DNA from: JAUVZF01 sp035529015
Lineage (GTDB): Bacteria; Planctomycetota; Phycisphaerae; FEN-1346
Reading direction: 5' to 3'
Length of the DNA stretch: 8,104 bases
Assembly: GCA_035529015.1 (NCBI GenBank)
Contig: DATKXP010000099.1
Location: forward strand, 1-8,104
How positions within the stretch are numbered: the stretch's first letter is position 1; every line of letters starts with the position of its first letter. Shown here one piece after another: positions 1 through 5,634 of this stretch. Below the pieces are notes generated by a model. That model was not told the DNA's origin, searched no databases, and saw nothing but the letters and a program-made list of their open reading frames with translations. The position numbers and the translations under genes were made by a program.

Positions 1-545
1 TCCTGGTCGGCGTTCAGGATGATGGTATCCTTGTACGGGATGAGCGAACTGCAGAACCCGTGCACGGAGTGGAGTTCGCCGGGCGTCTTCCGCCACACCT
101 CGTTGCCCTCGGCGTCGTAGCAGACGACGCGGACGTGCGGAAAATCGAGGAACGTGACCCAGACGCGAGCGCCGTCGGTCGCGGGCGTGCTCGAGGCGTA
201 GGAGTTCAGCCGGTTCCGCTTCTCGAGCCGAGCCGTCAGGACGACGCGCTCCCACAGCCGCGCCCCCGTGGCGCGGTCGAAGCAGAGGAGCACACGTTTC
301 TCCTCGCTCTCGATGCAGGTGGTGACGAACACGCGGTCGCCCCACACGACGGGCGAGGAATGGCCCGTGCCGGGGATCGGCGCCTTCCAGACGATGTTCT
401 CCGTGGCGCTCCACCTGACGGGCACGCCCGTCTCGGTGCTGGTGCCGTCGCCGCGCGGACCGCGCCACGCCGGCCACTCCTCGGCCAAGGCCTGCCCGGC
501 CAATGTCGCGACCGCCATGGCGGCAAGTGCGATCTTGAGTGCCAT
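1..545 (-). CDS. Secreted PQQ-like beta-propeller protein, N-terminal part
   Basis: The frame opens with ATG at 545-543 and continues off the left edge, giving 181 visible residues. A GGGAG ribosome binding site lies six bases before the start. Residues 1-21 form a signal peptide (short basic start, Ala/Leu core, cleavage likely after ALA), so the product is exported. The mature protein starts EEWPAWRGPRGDG, then has a WKAPIPGTGHSSPVVWGD segment at 53-70 and two PQQ-like blade motifs, LLCFDRATGARLWE at 86-99 and VVCYDAEGNEVW at 140-151. This layout is typical of the outer-membrane-assembly-like (BamB-type) beta-propellers that are numerous in planctomycetes; most have no assigned substrate. 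Bona fide PQQ cofactor binding cannot be judged because the rest of the protein is missing. The gene is divergent from the transporter at 722. Fold and export are well supported; function is unknown. Confidence 0.88.
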   Translation of the reverse strand, partial: MALKIALAAMAVATLAGQALAEEWPAWRGPRGDGTSTETGVPVRWSATENIVWKAPIPGTGHSSPVVWGDRVFVTTCIESEEKRVLLCFDRATGARLWERVVLTARLEKRNRLNSYASSTPATDGARVWVTFLDFPHVRVVCYDAEGNEVWRKTPGELHSVHGFCSSLIPYKDTIILNADQ

Positions 546-721
546 TCGGCGCTCCCACTGGAAAACGGCTCGCCTGTTGCACCCCTTTTAGCAGCGCATG
601 GCCACGAGGGAATCGCGAAAAAGCCGGGCGCCTCCGCAAACCTCTTGCGGCAGGGTTCGCCGCGGGTCAGAATCCACCTCCGGTTACCGAGCGGCGACGC
701 TGCTGCGACGCGGTGGGCCAC
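546..721. other. Divergent intergenic region
   Basis: This 176-base spacer separates the starts of the beta-propeller gene (leftward) and the transporter gene (rightward), so it should hold the promoters of both. I see no convincing -35/-10 pair. On the minus strand TGCTAAAAG (about 593-601) resembles an extended -10 but has no suitable -35. Open frames from 539 and 598 cross it on the plus strand, but their translations here are Arg/Pro/Ala-rich and do not look like protein. Confidence 0.5.
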
Positions 722-1984
722 ATGGCACACGATCAGGACAACAGCGGGGTGCTGCGGCACGTGCGGCACAACTTCGTGGTGCACGCCCTGGAGGGGGGAC
801 TGTTCCTCGGCGGCCTCACCTTCGTCAGCGGCACGACGATCCTGCCCACCATCGTGCAGGACCTCGGCGGGGGAGACTGGCTCGTGGCGCGGGTGCCGAT
901 CCTCATGTGGGCCGGCCTGCTGCTGATGCCGGTCTTTACGGCCCACCGTATCGAACGGCTCCACCGGTACATGCCGCTGCTGCTCGTGACCGGCGTTTTC
1001 CAGCGGCTGCCGTTTCTGGCGGCGGGGCTGGCGCTGCTGTACCTCTTGAACACGAGTCGCACCCTGGTGCTCGCGACGGTGGTGCTCGCGCCGCTCTTTT
1101 CGGGCATCGTGTGCGGCATCAGCCTGACGGCGTGGCAGCAGTTGCTGCTGCGGACGCTTCCGCACCATCGCCGCAGCGTCATGCTCGGCGTCCGATACGG
1201 CATCTCGTGCGCCATCGGCATCGGCGCCGGATGGGTCGTCAAACGGGTGCTGGAGGCCCATCCCGGGGCCCAGGGATACGGCATCCTGCACCTGTGCACG
1301 TTCGGGATGCTGGTGCTCGGATACATCCTGTTCGCCATGGTTCGCGAGACGGCTTCGCCGCCGCCCGACGACGCTCGCCCACTCGGCCTGCGCGAGAATC
1401 TGCGTCAGATTCCACGGCTGGTGCGGAGCGAGAAACGCGTCAAACAGTACCTCGTGTCGCGGTCGCTCCTCAGCGGCATCTTCATCATCATGCCGTTTCT
1501 GGCGATTTACGCCCGCCAGACGCTCGGCGAGACCGAAAGTTTCCTCGGCGAACTCCTCATCGTTCAGACGATCGGGGCCGCAGCCGGCAACCTGGTGGGC
1601 GGCGTGCTCGGCGCCCGCGTGGGCGGCAAGGCGGTGCTCATGGCCAGCCAGATCGCCTACCTCGTGCTGGCGCCGTGGAGCGCGGTCGCGGGCACGCACA
1701 CCGAGTTTTACGCCATCTTCCTGCTCTTCGGTTTCGCCCAGTACACATGGTGGATCGGGACGATGACGCTCTCGCTCGAGATCTGCCCCCTGCGGCAGCG
1801 GTCCACGTACCTGGCGGTGATCTCGTTTGCGTGCTTTGCGAGCATGTTTCTGGCGTCGGAGGTCAGCAGCCTCGTCTGGACGGGCCCGGAACGGTTCGCC
1901 CACCTGGCCGCCCTGACAACCGTGACGGTGGCGCTGAGCCTGGCGTTCCTGGTGCCGCTTCGCGACCCGCGTCGCGATGGATGA
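722..1984 (+). CDS. MFS-type transporter, 12 predicted membrane helices
   Basis: From ATG 722 the product is 420 residues, the usual size for a major facilitator permease. Hydrophobic segments lie near residues 20-42, 57-75, 83-108, 115-140, 157-175, 186-206, 243-263, 276-296, 303-323, 327-348, 360-385 and 393-413. The charged stretch at 207-242 is the expected cytoplasmic loop between the two six-helix halves. It should sit in the inner membrane and move a small solute by a proton- or ion-coupled mechanism; nothing visible identifies the substrate. The frame is open upstream to 539, but residues before 722 are Arg-rich and unlike a transporter N-terminus. GTG at 713 is an alternative start. 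The ribosome binding site is weak (GGTGGG four bases before ATG). The gene is monocistronic in appearance: divergent on its left and followed at once by a hairpin at 1986-2044. Confidence 0.85.
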   Translation: MAHDQDNSGVLRHVRHNFVVHALEGGLFLGGLTFVSGTTILPTIVQDLGGGDWLVARVPILMWAGLLLMPVFTAHRIERLHRYMPLLLVTGVFQRLPFLAAGLALLYLLNTSRTLVLATVVLAPLFSGIVCGISLTAWQQLLLRTLPHHRRSVMLGVRYGISCAIGIGAGWVVKRVLEAHPGAQGYGILHLCTFGMLVLGYILFAMVRETASPPPDDARPLGLRENLRQIPRLVRSEKRVKQYLVSRSLLSGIFIIMPFLAIYARQTLGETESFLGELLIVQTIGAAAGNLVGGVLGARVGGKAVLMASQIAYLVLAPWSAVAGTHTEFYAIFLLFGFAQYTWWIGTMTLSLEICPLRQRSTYLAVISFACFASMFLASEVSSLVWTGPERFAHLAALTTVTVALSLAFLVPLRDPRRDG

Positions 1985-1985
1985 C

Positions 1986-2044
1986 GCGCGGGGCCCCCAA
2001 GCCCCGACCCCGCGCTAACGCTTGGGGCTAGTTGGGCCCCGCGC
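1986..2044 (+). terminator. Imperfect long hairpin after the transporter stop
   Basis: Perfect 11-base arms GCGCGGGGCCC (1986-1996) and GGGCCCCGCGC (2034-2044) enclose a second 5-base stem, CCAAG (1997-2001) with CTTGG (2021-2025). The structure begins two bases after the TGA at 1982-1984. There is no T tract behind it, so classical intrinsic termination is uncertain. It could instead be an RNA 3' stabiliser or a rho-assisted stop. Confidence 0.45.
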
Positions 2045-2260
2045 CGATATATACTTTACGAAAACGGCCTTTCTTTGGACCCCCCCAAATGGCGCTTTTC
2101 GGGGTGTTGAACCTCGTTTCTGGCCCAGAAACGAGGTTTCGGCCCTCAAATGTTAAGATAGGCAAGGCAAAAAGCGCGTCGTTTTGATCGGTTTCTGATC
2201 GCTTTTTACTCAAACTTGGTCCGTTCTTCGTCCTTTTTACCCCTTTTTTAACCCCCATGC
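2045..2260. other. Intergenic block of three consecutive inverted repeats
   Basis: This low-GC stretch holds three inverted repeats in a row. The first is nested and imperfect: GAAAA/TTTTC at 2060-2064 and 2096-2100 around TTTGG/CCAAA at 2074-2078 and 2085-2089. The second is the perfect hairpin at 2110-2138. The third is AAAAAGCG (2169-2176) with CGCTTTTT (2200-2207), ending in a T run and so terminator-like on either strand. A minus-strand frame of 76 codons (2258-2028) crosses all three. It would encode a Lys/Arg-rich peptide but has no ribosome binding site and simply reads through the palindromes, so I do not call it a gene. Confidence 0.5.
2110..2138. repeat. Perfect 13-base inverted repeat with 3-base loop
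   Basis: Arms AACCTCGTTTCTG (2110-2122) and CAGAAACGAGGTT (2126-2138) are exact reverse complements around a GCC loop. No T tract follows on the plus strand, and none on the minus strand, so it is not a standard terminator. It could form a very stable RNA hairpin or be a REP-like intergenic element. Confidence 0.75.
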
Positions 2261-2291
2261 AGCGGGGTCAATAGGTGCTAAAGTATCGAAA

Positions 2292-2327
2292 AACCGGGGA
2301 CCAGGGAACAGGGAACGGGGAACAGGG
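2292..2327. repeat. Heptanucleotide array, AACAGGG type
   Basis: Consecutive seven-base units ACCAGGG, AACAGGG, AACGGGG and AACAGGG occupy 2300-2327, preceded by an eight-base variant AACCGGGG at 2292-2299. The seven-base period is not a multiple of three, which argues against coding use. Confidence 0.75.
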
Positions 2328-2344
2328 GTGGAGAACGGCCCGGA

Positions 2345-2366
2345 GATTGTTAGAACTCTAACAATC
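2345..2366. repeat. Operator-like palindrome, copy 1
   Basis: Arms GATTGTTAGA (2345-2354) and TCTAACAATC (2357-2366) are perfect reverse complements around a two-base centre AC. The AT-rich dyad stands out from its surroundings. It is preceded by GGA and followed by GGAGAGGCC, and a related copy lies at 2536-2555. It could be a binding site for a dimeric regulator, a dispersed repeat or a recombination site; no regulator gene is adjacent. Confidence 0.7.
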
Positions 2367-2535
2367 GGAGAGGCCGAAAAACGGCCTTGGCGCTATCAAA
2401 AACGCCGATTTTGGCCGATGGGCCGCGCAAGACCGGATTCGACGTATGGCCAGAATGCAATATGATAGGTCGAAATCGGGCGATTCGCGCAAGGCCTTGT
2501 GCGACAAGGACTTACGTCGCGGAAGGGGCGGGGGA

Positions 2536-2555
2536 GATTGTTAGAGTTCTAACAA
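2536..2555. repeat. Operator-like palindrome, copy 2
   Basis: This second copy shares the 13 bases GGAGATTGTTAGA (2533-2545) and the right arm TCTAACAA (2548-2555) with copy 1, but its two-base centre is GT instead of AC. One or two extra A bases interrupt the outer right arm (AAATC). It is followed by CGAGGCC, again similar to copy 1. The start-to-start distance between copies is 191 bases. Confidence 0.7.
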
Positions 2556-2565
2556 AATCGAGGCC

Positions 2566-2593
2566 ATTTCGGATTTCGGATTGCGGATTGCGG
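2566..2593. repeat. Heptanucleotide array, ATTGCGG type
   Basis: Four exact-length units follow one another: ATTTCGG, ATTTCGG, ATTGCGG, ATTGCGG. The array begins ten bases after palindrome copy 2. No coding or regulatory role is evident. Confidence 0.8.
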
Positions 2594-2668
2594 AATCAAA
2601 GGCGACGGCGCCTCACGCCAGGCCGCCAAGGCGCAGAGAACGGCAGGGAATTGGGTAGCGGCAAGGGG

Positions 2669-2760
2669 CAAATGACAAATGACCCTTCCGTGACCAATGA
2701 CAAGTGACCAATGACGGGTGACAAATGACGGTTCCGTGACAAAGGACCAATGCCAAAGGC
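2669..2760. repeat. Heptanucleotide array, CAAATGA type, with two 11-base units
   Basis: Ninety-two bases divide without remainder into ten seven-base units (CAAATGA, CCAATGA, CAAGTGA, CGGGTGA, CAAAGGA and similar) and two eleven-base units, CCCTTCCGTGA (2683-2693) and CGGTTCCGTGA (2729-2739). The order is 2 heptamers, 11-mer, 5 heptamers, 11-mer, 3 heptamers. This resembles the short tandemly repeated heptamers (STRR) known from filamentous cyanobacteria in style, although the host here is not cyanobacterial by gene content. Confidence 0.8.
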
Positions 2761-2884
2761 CACGTGGCTGATCTTCAGGTGGGTGAGGGGAATGTGTGGC
2801 CTGTCGCCGGAATCCGGCGGAATCTCCGCTATGCGCCGTCTACCATCAATTAGGTCTCGTGTCCCCCGGACCCTTAAGTCTCGC

Positions 2885-2916
2885 GTCCCCGGAACCCCCC
2901 GTCCCCGGAACCCCCC
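2885..2916. repeat. 16-base tandem duplication
   Basis: GTCCCCGGAACCCCCC occurs twice in direct succession (2885-2900 and 2901-2916). A degenerate partial unit starting GTCCCCCGGACCC lies at 2861-2873, introduced by GTCTCG as is the first full unit (GTCTCGC at 2878-2884). It ends about 40 bases before the stop codon of the OLD-like gene. Confidence 0.75.
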
Positions 2917-2956
2917 GCGAAATGTCCCCGAATTCACGGTCTGCAAGAGCGATGGT

Positions 2957-4906
2957 CTACTTGCGCGGCAACGTAGCGTTCAGGTCTGTGAAAAGACTTT
3001 CGAATCTACCAAGGGCTTGTTCAAGGTCGTCAACGGCTTCCCTAACCTGGGCAGCATGCTCTATGAGGTATTGCGCTGGGGAGTAGTGGTCGAAGACGTC
3101 AACGTCCGGCGGTAGTGTTCGGAAGTGCGCCTGGACTTCCTCGGCTACCCTGTCAGGTGCCGCCTCGGGCTTCGATGTGGGAAGCGCTTGGTCCCGTGAC
3201 AAGGAGTAGCAGAGGTTCACGATGCGCACGAACAGGGGGCGTCCTACAAGGTCCTCCACGTCCGCTTCGTCTTGGTCGGCGTACATATCAGCCGAAAACA
3301 CGTGACCGCTCTTCAGCAACTCGGATTCCTTTAGGTTGGCAATCTTCTTCTTGACACCCTTGTGCAGGTCGGCGAGCACCGATACGTGGAGCTTCGAGCC
3401 TCCAAACAGAGCCATGAAGCTTGCGATCTTGTCGACGCCACCGCAAGGCGTAATCGTCCACCGCGGATCTAGGAAAGTGCGACCCTGTGACTGCAGCTCG
3501 CGAGAGAACCACCTCAGGTAAAGCAAGTCCGACGGCCCTTCCACCAGCAGGCAGTGCTTGCCGACAAAGAGCGTCTGGGTGATGTCGTAGCCAAGCGCGG
3601 CCTGGAGGGGGAACAGTGTGTCTCTGTCAGTGCTGAACACCTTGTCCCCCACCTTTGTCCCAAGCAACTTTGTCCCTTGGACAACATCCTCGACAGTTCT
3701 CACGGCCAAAATGTCATCCGGGTCTACCATGAACGGGGAATGCGTAGTGTAGATCACCGCTTGATTCGGAACGAGTTCCTCCTTGATGTAGCGCAACAGG
3801 TCAGATTGAGCCTTCGCATGAAGCCCCAGTCCCGGTTCGTCCAGCAAGGCGATGAGGTTGCTGCCGTAGTTGCGCTGCAACTGGGAGAACCAAACCAGGA
3901 ACGAGAAGAACCAGACAAAACCGGCGCTCCGTTCATCAAATGCTATCGTGACGCCGTGGCGAGTATTGCGGATACGCGTGCGGAATATGTATCCCTCGTT
4001 GAATGGCGGCGGGTCCTCGGGGCGTGCCTGGTCAAACCGAAACTCGACCTGCAGGTGCGTGTTCTGACTCCAGAACTCAAAGATCTTCTGGCTCAATCTA
4101 TTGGAGATGCCTTCAAGCCGTGCAACCAAATGCTCAAAGGTGCCCGTTTTCTGTATCTCAGCCGCGCTCGTGCTCGCAAGGTTCAAGAGCGCAAGGAATA
4201 TCCGTTCCGGGAAAGCCAGGCTGTCCGTGGACTCCTTGGTAGTGAGATCATTTATCGCGACTTGTCCTGGCATGCGCTGGTAGTCAGCGAAGTAGACAAA
4301 CGTGGGCAGTCGTTTACTCAACAGGTTGATGGCAGCTTGGCTCACCTTCCCGTCTGGCACCGTCTCGCCTATGCGCGCCAGGAGCGCACTTTGCCTCTCT
4401 GATGGTTCTTGAAGTTTCTCAAGGCATTGGGCAACCTCGGCGACAGACTTGGCCTGCTTAAGGAGCTGAACTTCCTCTGTGTGGAGCCCAGATTCTTTCA
4501 GCAGGTGTTTCACCACGACGGGCTCGGCAATGCCAATGGACCAAAACTTCTGGTTCGCATACCCCTTTGTAATCGTGACTGGCTTGCCGTCATACGCCCC
4601 GGGCCCAAGCAGCTCGTCGAGTGCTGCCACGTCCTTACTGTCCAGATGCCAGGTGGTTGTCAGGACATTGTCCGGTTGCCTCTTATGCCGGGCCTCGTAG
4701 TCGGAAAGCAATCGCCGTGGGTATTCCTGCACGAAGTCGAAATCGCTTTCAGAAGCGACTGCCGCGTTCAGCTTGTACAGAGCCTGCAGGAGAGCTGTCT
4801 TGCCAGACTCGTTCTTGCCCACCAAGCACGTGATGGGCCCCACTGTGAACTCTTGCGAGTCCTCAACACACTTGTAGTTCTGGATGCGGACTGTGCGCAG
4901 CAACAT
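2957..4906 (-). CDS. OLD-family ATPase with C-terminal TOPRIM-like nuclease domain
   Basis: I start this gene at ATG 4906-4904, preceded by GGGGGA at seven bases, which gives 649 residues; a TTG nine codons upstream is less likely. The N-terminus (MLLRTVRIQNYKCVEDSQEF) is typical of SMC/RecF-like ABC ATPases. Visible motifs, counted from the ATG: Walker A GKNESGKT at 30-37, signature-like DERSAGF at 324-330, Walker B LIALLDEPGLGLH at 351-363, switch histidine in TTHSPF at 387-392. The TOPRIM part has LLVEGPSD at 453-460, then VLADLHKG at 510-517 where DxD is usual, and acidic DQDEADVEDL at 544-553. OLD proteins are ATP-regulated nucleases, several acting in phage defence (P2 Old, GajA). No UvrD/GajB helicase gene adjoins, so it resembles the stand-alone class. 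Sampled 60-base stretches are about 55% GC against about 70% in the beta-helix gene, suggesting transfer. Family call is firm; nuclease activity and role are inference. Confidence 0.88.
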   Translation of the reverse strand: MLLRTVRIQNYKCVEDSQEFTVGPITCLVGKNESGKTALLQALYKLNAAVASESDFDFVQEYPRRLLSDYEARHKRQPDNVLTTTWHLDSKDVAALDELLGPGAYDGKPVTITKGYANQKFWSIGIAEPVVVKHLLKESGLHTEEVQLLKQAKSVAEVAQCLEKLQEPSERQSALLARIGETVPDGKVSQAAINLLSKRLPTFVYFADYQRMPGQVAINDLTTKESTDSLAFPERIFLALLNLASTSAAEIQKTGTFEHLVARLEGISNRLSQKIFEFWSQNTHLQVEFRFDQARPEDPPPFNEGYIFRTRIRNTRHGVTIAFDERSAGFVWFFSFLVWFSQLQRNYGSNLIALLDEPGLGLHAKAQSDLLRYIKEELVPNQAVIYTTHSPFMVDPDDILAVRTVEDVVQGTKLLGTKVGDKVFSTDRDTLFPLQAALGYDITQTLFVGKHCLLVEGPSDLLYLRWFSRELQSQGRTFLDPRWTITPCGGVDKIASFMALFGGSKLHVSVLADLHKGVKKKIANLKESELLKSGHVFSADMYADQDEADVEDLVGRPLFVRIVNLCYSLSRDQALPTSKPEAAPDRVAEEVQAHFRTLPPDVDVFDHYSPAQYLIEHAAQVREAVDDLEQALGRFESLFTDLNATLPRK

Positions 4907-5167
4907 TTCGCGTCCCCCAAATGAAGCAGTCAATCAACGTGTATTGTGCAGGCCTTGCGCCACAGCACAAGTATGGAGGCAGGGAGTTGCGCAAGTCCCG
5001 GCGACACGCAACTTGACTCGCCGTCCGCGTCGGAACATTCTCGACACCATGGCGACTTCGGCGAAGCCGCTTCCAGGCAAAGCCGTCCTGTTCTGTCAGG
5101 GTTGTACAGTAATCTGAGACGTCGGGTCCGTCAAGATGAAAATCGGCAGCAGCGTCGGTTGGCTGCG

Positions 5168-5195
5168 GCGCGGTGGGCAGGATTGCCCACCGCGC
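5168..5195. repeat. Perfect 12-base hairpin
   Basis: GCGCGGTGGGCA (5168-5179) and TGCCCACCGCGC (5184-5195) are exact complements around a four-base GGAT loop. No T tract follows. Confidence 0.75.
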
Positions 5196-5236
5196 TGTCT
5201 AAGGGGACGGGTCGTGTGACGTTGACAAAGACGGTT

Positions 5237-5254
5237 GCCGCGGCGCGCCGCGGC
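5237..5254. repeat. Perfect 18-base palindrome
   Basis: GCCGCGGCGCGCCGCGGC equals its own reverse complement, made only of G and C. It has no loop, so it is a DNA-level symmetry (protein site or cruciform seed) more than an RNA hairpin. Confidence 0.75.
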
Positions 5255-5265
5255 CTACAGGAATC

Positions 5266-5293
5266 GCGCGGCGGGTACGGAGACCCGCGGCGC
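5266..5293. repeat. GCGCGGCGGGT hairpin family, copy 1
   Basis: Left arm GCGCGGCGGGT (5266-5276) pairs with ACCCGCGGCGC (5283-5293) with one G-G mismatch, around loop ACGGAG. Related copies lie at 5319-5346 and 7520-7547, in the same orientation on either side of the beta-helix gene. Confidence 0.7.
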
Positions 5294-5318
5294 AACACTC
5301 CGGTGGATGGCTGAGATA

Positions 5319-5346
5319 GCGCGGCGGCTCAGGAGAGCCGCCGCGC
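5319..5346. repeat. GCGCGGCGGGT hairpin family, copy 2
   Basis: GCGCGGCGGCT (5319-5329) pairs perfectly with AGCCGCCGCGC (5336-5346) around loop CAGGAG. Relative to the other copies the tenth base pair is C-G in place of G-C, a compensated change, and the loop keeps GGAG at its 3' side. Confidence 0.7.
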
Positions 5347-5378
5347 GGGATGTGTGCGGCTGTGGCACCCGGCGAGGG

Positions 5379-5401
5379 CACTGGCGGGCAAGCCGCCAGT
5401 G
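5379..5401. repeat. 9-base hairpin, CACTGGCGG
   Basis: CACTGGCGG (5379-5387) pairs with CCGCCAGTG (5393-5401) around GCAAG. A direct repeat GTGGCACCC brackets it (5362-5370 and 5399-5407). Confidence 0.65.
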
Positions 5402-5435
5402 GCACCCGCGAAAGCATGGCAGCCAGCCCATCTTC

Positions 5436-5550
5436 GTCCCGGCGAGCCGGGACTTCCACCGTCGCCAAGGCTATGGCGGACAGCCGCCGGGTCTTCACTG
5501 CGCTCCGACAAGACCCCAAACAGGCGGGGCAGGCGGCCGTGGCGCACGGC
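5436..5550. repeat. Three further inverted repeats
   Basis: GTCCCGG/CCGGGAC (5436-5442, 5447-5453; loop CGAG), GGGTCTT/AAGACCC (5489-5495, 5510-5516; 14-base loop) and GCCGTG/CACGGC (5536-5541, 5545-5550; 3-base loop) follow each other. They complete a run of eight inverted repeats that stops just before the promoter-like sequence at 5564. Confidence 0.6.
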
Positions 5551-5563
5551 ACCCGGGCGTCCC

Positions 5564-5593
5564 TTGGCAACCTTGTGGCGGAGGGTGTATACT
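5564..5593 (+). promoter_or_regulatory. Sigma70-like promoter of the beta-helix gene
   Basis: TTGGCA (5564-5569) and TATACT (5588-5593) each match the consensus at five of six positions with an 18-base spacer. A start of transcription near 5600 would give a leader of about 35 bases. Planctomycete promoters are often not consensus-like, so this is a sequence match only. Confidence 0.5.
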
Positions 5594-5614
5594 CGGGCTT
5601 CACGAAGGCGGTGC

Positions 5615-5623
5615 AGGAGGAGG
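5615..5623 (+). promoter_or_regulatory. Strong ribosome binding site AGGAGGAGG
   Basis: AGGAGGAGG ends eleven bases before ATG 5635 and eight before an adjoining in-frame GTG 5632. It decides the start, since the frame itself is open back to 5350. Confidence 0.75.
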
Positions 5624-5634
5624 AAAAGGCCGTG

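Larger units (their letters stand above)
2261..2956. other. Repeat-rich intergenic region without a gene
   Basis: About 700 bases downstream of the OLD-like gene (which is read leftward and ends at 2957) hold only repeats: heptamer arrays at 2292-2327, 2566-2593 and 2669-2760, a palindrome pair at 2345-2366 and 2536-2555, a small hairpin AGGCCG/CGGCCT at 2371-2387, a degenerate CGCCAAGGCGC-type stretch near 2610-2640, a near-palindrome at 2805-2819 and a 16-base tandem duplication at 2885-2916. Open frames here (for example 2387-2707 plus and 2946-2596 minus) translate the seven-base repeats and have no domain or ribosome binding site, so they are judged spurious. Confidence 0.7.
4907..5634. 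other. Long divergent intergenic region with dense inverted repeats
   Basis: About 730 bases separate the start of the OLD-like gene (leftward) from the beta-helix gene (rightward). The left part, 4907-5160, holds only a spaced inverted repeat AGTTGCG/CGCAACT (4985-4991, 5007-5013) and no gene or clear promoter for the OLD-like gene. From 5168 to 5550 there are eight inverted repeats in close succession. A promoter-like pair and ribosome binding site for the beta-helix gene complete the region. Open frames that cross it on both strands translate the repeats and are not supported. Confidence 0.6.

Noticed and set aside
236..1903. 555-codon open frame on the minus strand opposite the transporter
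   Set aside because: The translation is a low-complexity Arg/His/Gln/Glu-rich chain without domains. It is the shadow of a high-GC gene; the plus frame gives clean membrane helices.
598..2031. 477-codon plus-strand frame overlapping the transporter
   Set aside because: Arg/Pro/Ala-rich shadow frame of the transporter, with no recognisable protein features.
2028..2258. 76-codon minus-strand frame encoding a basic peptide
   Set aside because: No ribosome binding site before the ATG, and it reads through three inverted repeats. It is kept only as part of the intergenic description.
2292..2916. CRISPR array
   Set aside because: The repeats are 7-16 bases and directly abutting, with no spacers of uniform length and no cas gene.
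2387..2946. Short frames on both strands across the repeat region
   Set aside because: Their translations are produced by the seven-base repeats, which give repeating 21-base patterns in any frame.
3554..4402. 282-codon plus-strand frame opposite the OLD-like gene
   Set aside because: The minus strand carries all ATPase and TOPRIM motifs in order; the plus frame has none.
5350..5634. 95-codon N-terminal extension of the beta-helix protein
   Set aside because: It would place the signal peptide internally and translate hairpin repeats. The AGGAGGAGG site supports the start at 5635.
2957..5634. Gabija system (GajA plus GajB)
   Set aside because: Only a GajA-like OLD protein is present. No UvrD-type helicase lies on either side within the window.
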